Shown one piece after another: positions 32,088 to 39,503 of a DNA stretch of 64,000 nucleotides; the first letter of the stretch is position 1; every line of letters starts with the position of its first letter. Below the pieces are notes generated by a model. It worked only from the letters and a program-made list of their open reading frames with translations, did no database searches and was not told where the DNA came from. This DNA comes from Streptomyces sp. P9-A4 (lineage in GTDB: Bacteria > Actinomycetota > Actinomycetes > Streptomycetales > Streptomycetaceae), in contig NZ_JAZIFY010000001.1 of assembly GCF_036634195.1 (NCBI RefSeq), positions 2,986,501 through 3,050,500 of the forward strand, in the 5' to 3' direction. Made by a program: the position numbers and the translations under genes.

Positions 32088-34400
32088 TCAGCTCCTCTCC
32101 GCGGTGCCGCGGCCCTGGGGGGAGGTGGGGGGCAGCGGGTCGGTGCGGGAGACCTGGGTCTCCGGGTAGGCCTGCTGGCCGGGGGCCGTGGGCGGGGCGG
32201 GGACCTCGTCGATGCGTTCGGCGGCCTCGATGCGGGCGGCGCAGACCTTGTACTCCGGGATCTTGGAGCGGGGGTCGAGGGCGTCGATGGTGAGGGCGTT
32301 GGCCGAGGTGGGGACGGGCCAGTGGTAGGGGATGAAGACGGTGTCGGGGCGGATGGCCTCGGTGACCAGGGCCGGGAGGACCTCGCTGCCGCGGCGGGTG
32401 ACGACGCGGACGGGGTCGCCGTTGCGGAAGCCGTGGGAGGGGTGGACCTCGACCCAGGGGCGGGGGGTCTGTTCGACGAGGGCGCCGAGGCGGCGGGTCT
32501 GGTTGCCGGAGAGGAAGTGGGCGACGGTGCGGCCGGTGGTGAGCGAGAGGGGGTACTCCTCGCTGTACGGGTCCATCGGCGGGTGCCATTCGACGACCTG
32601 CAGATGGATCCTGCCGTCGGGGTGGTAGCTGCCGCCGTCCTCGAAGAGGCGGGGGGTGCCGGGGTGCTCGGTGGTCGGGCAGGGCCAGGCGATGCCGCCG
32701 GTCTCCTCCAGGCGTTCGTAGGTGATGCCGTAGTAGTCGTTGACGGTTCCGGCGGAGGCGATGCGGAGTTCCTCGAAGACGGAGCGGGAGTCGGGGAACT
32801 CGAACTTGTCGCCGGCGCCGAGCCGCCTGGCCAGCTCGCACATGACCCAGGTGTCGGTGCGGACGCCGGCCGGGGGTTCCTGGGCCTTGTTGTGCTTGAC
32901 GACCCGGGCCTCGGCGTTGGCCATGACGCCCTCGTCCTCGGCCCAGACGGTGACGGGGAAGACCACGTGCGCGTTGGCGGCGGTCTCGGAGAGGAAGAAG
33001 TCGAACTGGGCGTGGAACTGGAGGGTGTCGTAGCCGTCCTTGACGGTGGCGTAGTTCGGGAGCGAGACGAAGGGGTTGTTGCAGATGCCGACGAGGCCGC
33101 GGATCTCCTCGCGCTGCATCTGCCAGACCATCTCCATCATGGAGGTGCCGGCGGGCGGGAGTTCGGCTTCGTCGATGCCCCAGATCTCGCAGATCTGGCG
33201 GCGGTGCTCGGGGTTGGTGATGGAGCGGCCGCCGGGGAGGAGGTCGGACTTCTGGCCGTGTTCGCGGCCGCCCTGGCCGTTGCCCTGACCGGTGATGGTG
33301 CCGTAGCCGGCGCCGGGCTTGCCGATGTTCCCGGTGGCGACGCAGAGGTTGATGATGCTGAGGCAGTTCTCGACGCCCTGGGAGTGGTGCTCGACGCCGC
33401 GGGCGTGCCAGGCCATGGCCTTGCCCGCGCCGGCGAACATGCGGGCGACCTGGACGATCTGCTCCTCGGGGACGCCGCAGGTCTCGGCCGACCTGGCGGG
33501 CGGGTAGTCGGCGACGGTCTGCCTGACCTCGGCCCAGCCGGTGGTGTGGGCGGCGAGGTAGGCCTCGTCGGCGAGGCCCTCGGCGACGACGACGTGGAGG
33601 ACGGCGTTGAAGAAGGCGGAGTCGGTGCCGGGCTTGAGGGCGACGTGGACGTCGGCGGTGCGGGCGACGGCGGTCTCGCGCGGGTCGACGACGATCAGGG
33701 TGGCGCCCCGGTCGCGGGCTCCCCACAGGTACTGGGTCATGACGGGGAAGCATTCGCCGACGTTGGATCCCGCGATGAGCAGGCAGTCGGTGAGGAGGAT
33801 GTCGGAGAAGGGGTTCCCGGCGCGGTCGATGCCGAAGGCGAGCTTGTTGGCGCCGGCGGCGGAGACCATGCAGAGGCGTCCGTTGTAGTCGACGTGCCGG
33901 GACTTCAGGGCGACCCGGGCGAACTTGCCGACGAGATAGGTCTTCTCGGTGAAGAGGCTCGCGCCGCCGAGGAGGCCGAAGGCGTCGTTGCCGTACTCGC
34001 CCTGGATGCGGCGGATCTCGGAGACGGTGTGGTCGAGGGCCTCGTCCCAGCTGACCTCGCGGAACTCCTCGTCGCGGCCCAGGCGCATCAGCGGGGCGGT
34101 GAGCCGGTCGGGGTGGTTGACCTGCTGGTAGGCGTTGATGCCCTTGGGGCAGAGCCGCATCCGGTTGATGTCGTGGTTGCGGGGCTCGACGCCGAAGACC
34201 TTGCCGCCGCGGTCGACGCGGAGGTACATGCCGCACTGGACGCCGCAGAAGCAGCAGTGGGTGGGGACGAGGGTCTCGCCGTTCTGGTCGGCGCGCCACC
34301 GGTCGGCGGGGATGCCACCGGCGTCGCGGAAGTCACGGGTCCCGGGCGGGGCGAGAGAGGGGTCGAGCGGCAGCGCCCGGCTGGGGTCGGTCGCGGTCAC
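32088..34400 (-). CDS. Molybdopterin oxidoreductase, nitrate reductase-like
   Basis: The 770-residue enzyme of the DMSO reductase family has an N-terminal [4Fe-4S] motif CCFCGVQCGMYL with the late Cys in LCPKGINAY, then the molybdenum-ligand region VDYNGRLCMVSAAGANK. A Cys followed by Met, as here, resembles assimilatory nitrate reductases, while formate dehydrogenases have Cys/Sec-His. The C-terminal pterin domain includes LTTGRTVAHFLSGNQTRR. No Tat signal is seen, so it is probably cytoplasmic. GTG 34400 overlaps the membrane subunit stop (GTGA). The substrate is uncertain: nitrate-like by motif, formate-linked by neighbourhood. Confidence 0.85.
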   Translation of the reverse strand: MTATDPSRALPLDPSLAPPGTRDFRDAGGIPADRWRADQNGETLVPTHCCFCGVQCGMYLRVDRGGKVFGVEPRNHDINRMRLCPKGINAYQQVNHPDRLTAPLMRLGRDEEFREVSWDEALDHTVSEIRRIQGEYGNDAFGLLGGASLFTEKTYLVGKFARVALKSRHVDYNGRLCMVSAAGANKLAFGIDRAGNPFSDILLTDCLLIAGSNVGECFPVMTQYLWGARDRGATLIVVDPRETAVARTADVHVALKPGTDSAFFNAVLHVVVAEGLADEAYLAAHTTGWAEVRQTVADYPPARSAETCGVPEEQIVQVARMFAGAGKAMAWHARGVEHHSQGVENCLSIINLCVATGNIGKPGAGYGTITGQGNGQGGREHGQKSDLLPGGRSITNPEHRRQICEIWGIDEAELPPAGTSMMEMVWQMQREEIRGLVGICNNPFVSLPNYATVKDGYDTLQFHAQFDFFLSETAANAHVVFPVTVWAEDEGVMANAEARVVKHNKAQEPPAGVRTDTWVMCELARRLGAGDKFEFPDSRSVFEELRIASAGTVNDYYGITYERLEETGGIAWPCPTTEHPGTPRLFEDGGSYHPDGRIHLQVVEWHPPMDPYSEEYPLSLTTGRTVAHFLSGNQTRRLGALVEQTPRPWVEVHPSHGFRNGDPVRVVTRRGSEVLPALVTEAIRPDTVFIPYHWPVPTSANALTIDALDPRSKIPEYKVCAARIEAAERIDEVPAPPTAPGQQAYPETQVSRTDPLPPTSPQGRGTAERS

Positions 34401-35551
34401 TTGAAGCCCTTCTTCACTTGGTCGAGGTAGGCGTTGCCGCGCAGGACGCGCTTGCAGCGGGGGCAGTACTCGGCCCATTCGGCGAAGCCGAGGTCGAGGT
34501 CGCGCATGGTGCCCTGGAGGTTCGCCATGTACGGGGCGGTGTCGATGGGCTCGTGGCAGCGGCGGCAGGCGAGGGCTTCCTCGTCCTTGCGGCGGGAGGT
34601 GTACTTGAAGAGCTGCATGCCGACGGCGGCGGGCCGCTGGACGATGTGGAAGAACTTCCCGAAGGGGATGTAGATGAGGGTGAAGACCACCGACACCATG
34701 TGGAGGATCGCGAGGAACTCGTAGCCTCCGCCGTGCAGGAAGATCGACGAGAAGGTGAGCAGCAGCCCGGTCACGGAGATGACGACGAGGGCGATCAGCG
34801 GCACCAGGTCGTAGGCGAAGCGCTGGCCGGTGACGGCCCCGCGGTCCTTCATGCGGCGCCAGAGGAAGTAGGCGGCGCCGGAGATGACGAGCACGGCGGC
34901 GATGTCGAGGCCGTGGAACATCAGCCAGCCGAAGACGCTGAGCGAGTCGAAGCCGATGATCTTGAGGCCCCAGATCCGCATCTCGTAGCCGGGGCCCGAG
35001 CCGGTGGAGGAGGTGAAGGTGAACCAGCCCCAGGTCAGCGGGAAGGTGATCGCGGCGGCGAGCAGACAGCCCCAGAAGACGAGCTGGTGGGCGGCCCAGC
35101 GGGCGTGGGAGCGGGCGCCGAGGAACTTCTGGAAGCCGAGGTAGGTGGCGATCATCTTCGGCAGCGCGGTGGGCGCTCTGCGGAAGTTCGCCGCGGAGAA
35201 GAAGGAGCCCCAGCCCTTGCGGAAGAGGCGGCGGGCGCCGGGGGCGGAGATCCAGACCGTGTAGCGGTAGGCGATGCCGAAGGCGAGGAAGACGGTGGCG
35301 ACGGCGTAGGGCAGGAGGGCAGAGTCGAAGTCGCGGAGCAGGCGGCTGCCGAGGACGATCGCGAGGATCAGCAGGACGGAGACGGCGGTCCCGGCGAGGG
35401 TGGCGCGGCGGCGGACGGCTGCCGGGGTCTGGGGCGGGAGGCCCGCCGCCGGGTCTCGCGGACTCCCCCGGTCGGGGGCGTTCACGGCGGTTCCGGTGGC
35501 CGGGTCGCCCGGCGGGGGTGTCGGCTCGGCGGTCTGCGGTGGCTCGGTCAC
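34397..35551 (-). CDS. Multi-helix membrane subunit with C-terminal CxxC pairs
   Basis: The 384-residue protein has about six membrane helices (from residue 50 to about 325) containing several His (for example AAHQLVFWG, FHGLDIAAVL, LHMVSVVF) that could hold heme b. The cytoplasmic tail has ACRRCHEP and EYCPRCKRVL, two CxxC pairs suggesting a zinc ribbon or iron centre. It is first in the operon and probably the quinone-side anchor of the molybdoenzyme complex, NarI-like in role. GTG 35551 is the start. Confidence 0.75.
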   Translation of the reverse strand: MTEPPQTAEPTPPPGDPATGTAVNAPDRGSPRDPAAGLPPQTPAAVRRRATLAGTAVSVLLILAIVLGSRLLRDFDSALLPYAVATVFLAFGIAYRYTVWISAPGARRLFRKGWGSFFSAANFRRAPTALPKMIATYLGFQKFLGARSHARWAAHQLVFWGCLLAAAITFPLTWGWFTFTSSTGSGPGYEMRIWGLKIIGFDSLSVFGWLMFHGLDIAAVLVISGAAYFLWRRMKDRGAVTGQRFAYDLVPLIALVVISVTGLLLTFSSIFLHGGGYEFLAILHMVSVVFTLIYIPFGKFFHIVQRPAAVGMQLFKYTSRRKDEEALACRRCHEPIDTAPYMANLQGTMRDLDLGFAEWAEYCPRCKRVLRGNAYLDQVKKGFK

Positions 35552-35642
35552 GCGGCCACGGTAGGGCCGTACGTAATCCTTTGCCCCGTTTTGGAGTCTT
35601 CTGGGGTGAGGGCTTCGCCCGGACGGCGTTCCGGGCTCTCCC

Positions 35643-35728
35643 TGAGACGGCCCGGCCCGGTGCTGAGACGGCCCGGTCCTGTGGCGGCCCGGTCGCGTGG
35701 CGGCCCCGTCGCGTGGCGGCCCGGTCCT
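35643..35728. repeat. Short tandem repeats before pflA stop
   Basis: TGAGACGGCCCGG occurs at 35643 and 35663. GTGGCGGCCCGGTCGC and two near-copies follow head to tail at 35681, 35697 and 35713, the last ending at the pflA stop. Confidence 0.75.
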
Positions 35729-36528
35729 CAGATCGCGTTCAGGCCGTGGGCGCGGAAGACCTCACGGACCTCGGCGACCTGTTCGGGGCTCGGGGACGGT
35801 GTGTCGTGCAGGGTGAACGGCTTGGCGAGTGCTTGCCACTTCGCTTCGCCGAGCTTGTGGAAGGGCAGGATGTCCACGCGGGTGACGTTGCCGAGACCCC
35901 CGGCGAAGGCGGCGACTCCCTCGACGTTGGCGGGGTCGTCGGTGAGGCCCGGGACGAGGACGAAGCGGACATGGACCTCCTGGCCGAGGTCGGCGAGCCG
36001 CCTTGCGAAGTCGAGCGTGGGCCTGAGGGGCCGGCCGGTCACCTTCTTGTACGTGTCGGGGTCCCAGGACTTGATGTCGAGCAGCACCAGGTCGGTGTCC
36101 CGCAGCAGGGCGTCGGTGGCGCGGACACCCAGGAATCCCGAGGTGTCGAGCGCGGTGTGGAGGCCGAGCTCGTGCTTCATGCGGTGGAGGAGTTCACCGG
36201 TGAAGACGGGCTGGAGGAGCGGTTCGCCGCCGGAGATGGTGGCGCCGCCGCCGGAGGCGGAGATGAAGCGGACGTACTTGCTCGCCTCGGCGATCACGTC
36301 GGCGGCGGAGGTCCGCTTGCCGTTGCGCATCTTCCAGGTGTCGGGGTTGTGACAGTAGAGGCAGGTGAGGGGGCAGCCGGAGAGAAAGGTGACGAAGCGG
36401 GTGCCGGGGCCGTCGACGCCGGTGGAGAGGTCCCAGGAGTGGACCGAGCCCTCGGAGGGCCGCTGGGTGGCCGCGGCGGCCGGGGTGGCGGACAGGACCG
36501 GGATGTCGGGTCCGAGGAGTACGGCCAT
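35728..36528 (-). CDS. pflA: Pyruvate formate-lyase activating enzyme
   Basis: The 266-residue radical-SAM enzyme carries the cluster motif GCPLTCLYCHNPDTW (C-x3-C-x2-C) and ATISGGEPLLQ for SAM binding, and is full length. It puts the glycyl radical on PflB. The N-terminal 25 residues are Ala-rich and look like a poorly conserved leader. It lies downstream of pflB on the same strand, with 133 bp between them. Confidence 0.9.
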   Translation of the reverse strand: MAVLLGPDIPVLSATPAAAATQRPSEGSVHSWDLSTGVDGPGTRFVTFLSGCPLTCLYCHNPDTWKMRNGKRTSAADVIAEASKYVRFISASGGGATISGGEPLLQPVFTGELLHRMKHELGLHTALDTSGFLGVRATDALLRDTDLVLLDIKSWDPDTYKKVTGRPLRPTLDFARRLADLGQEVHVRFVLVPGLTDDPANVEGVAAFAGGLGNVTRVDILPFHKLGEAKWQALAKPFTLHDTPSPSPEQVAEVREVFRAHGLNAI

Positions 36529-36661
36529 GGCAGGGCCTCCGGGAAGGGGTGGAGCGAGGGTGTGGGGGGCGGGGGATGCGCGCGGCTCCGGGGCCCGGGT
36601 GAGGGTCGAGGGACCGGGCCCCGGGGCCGCGCGGGTCAGACGCTCGTCATGACCGGGTGGG

Positions 36662-38932
36662 TCAGAGCGAGCCGTGGAAGGTGCGGTTCAGGACGTCGAG
36701 CTGCTGCTCGCGGGTGAGCCGGACGAAGTTGACCGCGTATCCGGAGACCCGGATGGTCAGCTGCGGGTAGTTCTCCGGGTGCTCCATGGCGTCCATCAGC
36801 ACGTCGCGGTTGAGGACGTTGACGTTCATGTGGAAGCCGTCGCTGGCCATGTAGCCGTCGAGGACGCCCGCGAGGTTCCTGATCCGCTCTTCGGGGGTGC
36901 GGCCCAGGCCGTCGGGGGTGACGGTGTTGGTCAGCGAGATGCCGTCCTCGGCGTCCTCGTACGGGAGCTTGGCGACCGACAGGGCCGAGGCCACGTAGCC
37001 GTGGGTGTCGCGGCCGTTCATCGGGTTGGCGCCCGGCGAGAAGGGCTCGCCGGCGCGGCGCCCGTCGGGGGTGTTGCCGGTCTTCTTGCCGTAGACGACG
37101 TTGGAGGTGATCGTCAGGACGGACTGGGTGTGCTCGGCCTCGCGGTACGTGGGGTGCTTGCGGACCTTCCGCATGAACTCCTCGACCAGCCGGACCGCGA
37201 TCTCGTCGACGCGCTCGTCGTTGTTGCCGTATGCCGGGTAGTCGCCCTCGATGACGTAGTCGGTGGCGAGGCCGGTCTCGTCCCGGACCGGGCTGACCTT
37301 GGCGTACTTGACGGCGGCGAGGGAGTCGGCGGCGACCGCGAGGCCGGCGATGCCGCAGGCCATGGTGCGGCGCACGTCGCGGTCGTGGAGCGCCATCTCG
37401 ATGCGCTCGTAGGCGTACCGGTCGTGCATGTAGTGGATGACGTTCAGGGCGTGGACGTAGACGCTCGCGAGCCATTCCATCTGCTCGTCGAACTTGGCCA
37501 TGACCTCGTCGTAGTCGAGGACCTCGGAGGTGAGGGCGCCGGTGGACGGGCCGACCTGGGCGCCGGACTTCTCGTCCCGGCCGCCGTTGATCGCGTAGAG
37601 GAGGGTCTTGGCGAGGTTCACCCGGGCGCCGAAGAACTGCATCTGCTTGCCGACGGGCATCGCGGAGACGCAGCAGGCGATGGCGGTGTCGTCGCCGAAG
37701 CGCGGGCGCATCAGCTCGTCCGACTCGTACTGCACGGAGGAGGTGTCGATGGAAACCCTCGCGCAGAACTCCTTGAAGCCCTGGGGGAGCTGCGGCGACC
37801 AGAAGACGGTCATGTTCGGCTCGGGGGCCGGGCCGAGGTTGTAGAGGGTCTGGAGGTAGCGGAAGGAGGTCCGGGTGACCAGCGGGCGGCCGTCCTCGCC
37901 CATGCCGGCGATGGACTCGGTGACCCAGGTGGGGTCGCCGGAGAACAGCTCGTCGTACTCCGGGGTGCGCAGGAAGCGGACGATGCGGAGCTTGATGATG
38001 AAGTCGTCGACGAGTTCCTGGGCCTGCTCCTCGGTGAGGAGACCGGCGTCGATGTCGCGCTGGAGGTAGACGTCGAGGAAGGTGGAGGTGCGGCCGAGGG
38101 ACATCGCGGCGCCGTTCTGCTCCTTCACGGCGGCGAGGTAGGCGAAGTACAGCCACTGGATCGCCTCGCGGCCGGTGGTGGCGGGGCCGGAGATGTCGTG
38201 TCCGTAGGAGGCGGCCATCGCCTTGAGTTCACCGAGGGCGCGGATCTGCTCGGACAGCTCCTCGCGGAGCCGGATGGTCTCTTCGAGCGAACGGTTCCCG
38301 GCGGGGAGGGAGTTGAGCTCCTCCTTCTCCTCCTTCTTCACCTGGACGAGGTGGTCGACGCCGTAGAGGGCGACCCGGCGGTAGTCGCCGATGATGCGGC
38401 CGCGGCCGTAGGCGTCGGGGAGTCCGGTGACGATGCCGGCCTTGCGGGCGGCGCGGATCTCGGGGGTGTAGGCGTCGAAGACACCGGCGTTGTGGGTCTT
38501 GCGGTACTCGGTGAAGACCTTCTCCAGCTCCTGGGAGACGGGGTAGCCGTAGGTCTCCAGGGCGCCGGCGACCATGCGCCAGCCGCCGTAGGGCATGATC
38601 GCCCGCTTGAGCGGGGCCTCGGTCTGGAGGCCGACGATCAGGTCCTTGTCGCGGTCGATGTACCCGGGGGCGTGGGCCGTGATGGTGGAGGGCACGTCGT
38701 ACGAGACGTCGTAGACGCCCTTGGCGCGCTCCTCGGGGAACTTGTCCGTGATGGCCTTCCACACGGCGGTGGTCCGCTCGGTGGGGCCGGCGAGGAAGGA
38801 GTCGTCGCCCTCGTACGGCGTGTAGTTCTGCTGGATGAAGTCGCGGACGTCGATGGCGTCGCGCCAGAGTCCGCCCTTGAAGCCCTTCCAGGCCCGCTCG
38901 GTCACCGTTGCCTCAGCAGGAGTCGCAGTCAC
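36662..38932 (-). CDS. pflB: Formate C-acetyltransferase (pyruvate formate-lyase)
   Basis: The 756-residue glycyl-radical enzyme has the active-site Cys pair in [10 protein letters not shown] and the radical Gly in RVSGYAVNF, 25 residues from the C-terminus. The N-terminus ([20 protein letters not shown]) is PflB-like rather than diol-dehydratase-like. It splits pyruvate with CoA to acetyl-CoA and formate and is destroyed by oxygen. GTG 38932 is the likely start, with GAGGG 11 bases upstream; GTG 38941 is possible but too close to it. Neighbours are its activase and the molybdoenzyme operon, which could use formate. Confidence 0.92.
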   Translation of the reverse strand: MTATPAEATVTERAWKGFKGGLWRDAIDVRDFIQQNYTPYEGDDSFLAGPTERTTAVWKAITDKFPEERAKGVYDVSYDVPSTITAHAPGYIDRDKDLIVGLQTEAPLKRAIMPYGGWRMVAGALETYGYPVSQELEKVFTEYRKTHNAGVFDAYTPEIRAARKAGIVTGLPDAYGRGRIIGDYRRVALYGVDHLVQVKKEEKEELNSLPAGNRSLEETIRLREELSEQIRALGELKAMAASYGHDISGPATTGREAIQWLYFAYLAAVKEQNGAAMSLGRTSTFLDVYLQRDIDAGLLTEEQAQELVDDFIIKLRIVRFLRTPEYDELFSGDPTWVTESIAGMGEDGRPLVTRTSFRYLQTLYNLGPAPEPNMTVFWSPQLPQGFKEFCARVSIDTSSVQYESDELMRPRFGDDTAIACCVSAMPVGKQMQFFGARVNLAKTLLYAINGGRDEKSGAQVGPSTGALTSEVLDYDEVMAKFDEQMEWLASVYVHALNVIHYMHDRYAYERIEMALHDRDVRRTMACGIAGLAVAADSLAAVKYAKVSPVRDETGLATDYVIEGDYPAYGNNDERVDEIAVRLVEEFMRKVRKHPTYREAEHTQSVLTITSNVVYGKKTGNTPDGRRAGEPFSPGANPMNGRDTHGYVASALSVAKLPYEDAEDGISLTNTVTPDGLGRTPEERIRNLAGVLDGYMASDGFHMNVNVLNRDVLMDAMEHPENYPQLTIRVSGYAVNFVRLTREQQLDVLNRTFHGSL

Positions 38933-39033
38933 TGCCCGCACCGCCCTCTTCGAGTCATTCGATCGCGTCGTTGCTTACCTCCATTGCACTCCTTCTGATC
39001 GATCATCCCGGTCGGCATTGGTCACCGGTCGAC

Positions 39034-39046
39034 GGCCTTTGGTCCT
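39034..39046 (-). promoter_or_regulatory. Candidate DosR/OsdR-like dyad upstream of pflB
   Basis: GGCCTTTGGTCCT reads AGGACCAAAGGCC on the pflB strand, about 102-114 bp upstream of the pflB start. It resembles half-conserved GGGAC-N-GGCCC boxes of dormancy/hypoxia regulons. A second element, GGGACCTTCC (39080-39089), lies nearby. Weak without expression data. Confidence 0.35.
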
Positions 39047-39109
39047 GTGCCGGGAACGCCGGAAGGCCCCACCGGAGCGGGACCTTCCGAGAGGGGTGCG
39101 GAGCGGGGC

Positions 39110-39331
39110 TCAGCTGGGTGCCTCGGCGTTCTTACGGGCGTAGAACCACCAGGTCACGACCATGCAGCTGACGTAGAAGGCGACGAAGCCCCACATCGCG
39201 CTGGTCACGGCCACCGAGCCGAACAGGGCCGGGATGAAGAAGAAGCCGTGGGCGGCGATGGCCGAGGTGAAACCGGTGACCGCGCCGGACTCCATCTCCG
39301 CCTGCTTCAGCGCCCCGGTGTGCTCCGGGGT
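39110..39331 (-). pseudogene. narK nitrate/nitrite transporter, C-terminal fragment
   Basis: The last about 70 codons of a NarK-type transporter remain: GALKQAE, GAVTGFTSAIAAHGFFFIP, a final membrane helix and the ending TWWFYARKNAEAPS. All earlier helices are missing; the frame closes at a stop near 39335. Its location between pflB and nirBD suggests a former transporter for the nitrite reductase that was removed by deletion, next to short tandem repeats. Confidence 0.7.
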
Positions 39332-39367
39332 GCACTACGGAACCCATGGCGCTTCCCTGACTTCCCT

Positions 39368-39401
39368 GACGTTCCCGAGGCTTCGACGTTCCCGAGGCTT
39401 C
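39368..39401. repeat. 17-bp tandem duplication
   Basis: GACGTTCCCGAGGCTTC occurs twice head to tail (39368-39384, 39385-39401), just preceded by two copies of CTTCCCTGA. It lies at the broken end of the narK fragment. Confidence 0.85.
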
Positions 39402-39503
39402 GCTTGCCCTTCCAGGCTGCGCGGCGGGACAGGGGGTCCGTGAGTGCCGATGGTCGCCGGACGGGCGGGCGTCTGGTCGCCCGTCCGGCGGACCTGGGGC
39501 CTG

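Noticed and set aside
34397..34560. CxxCH as a c-type heme site in the membrane subunit
   Set aside because: It lies in a cytoplasmic-side tail with a second CxxC, which fits a zinc ribbon better.
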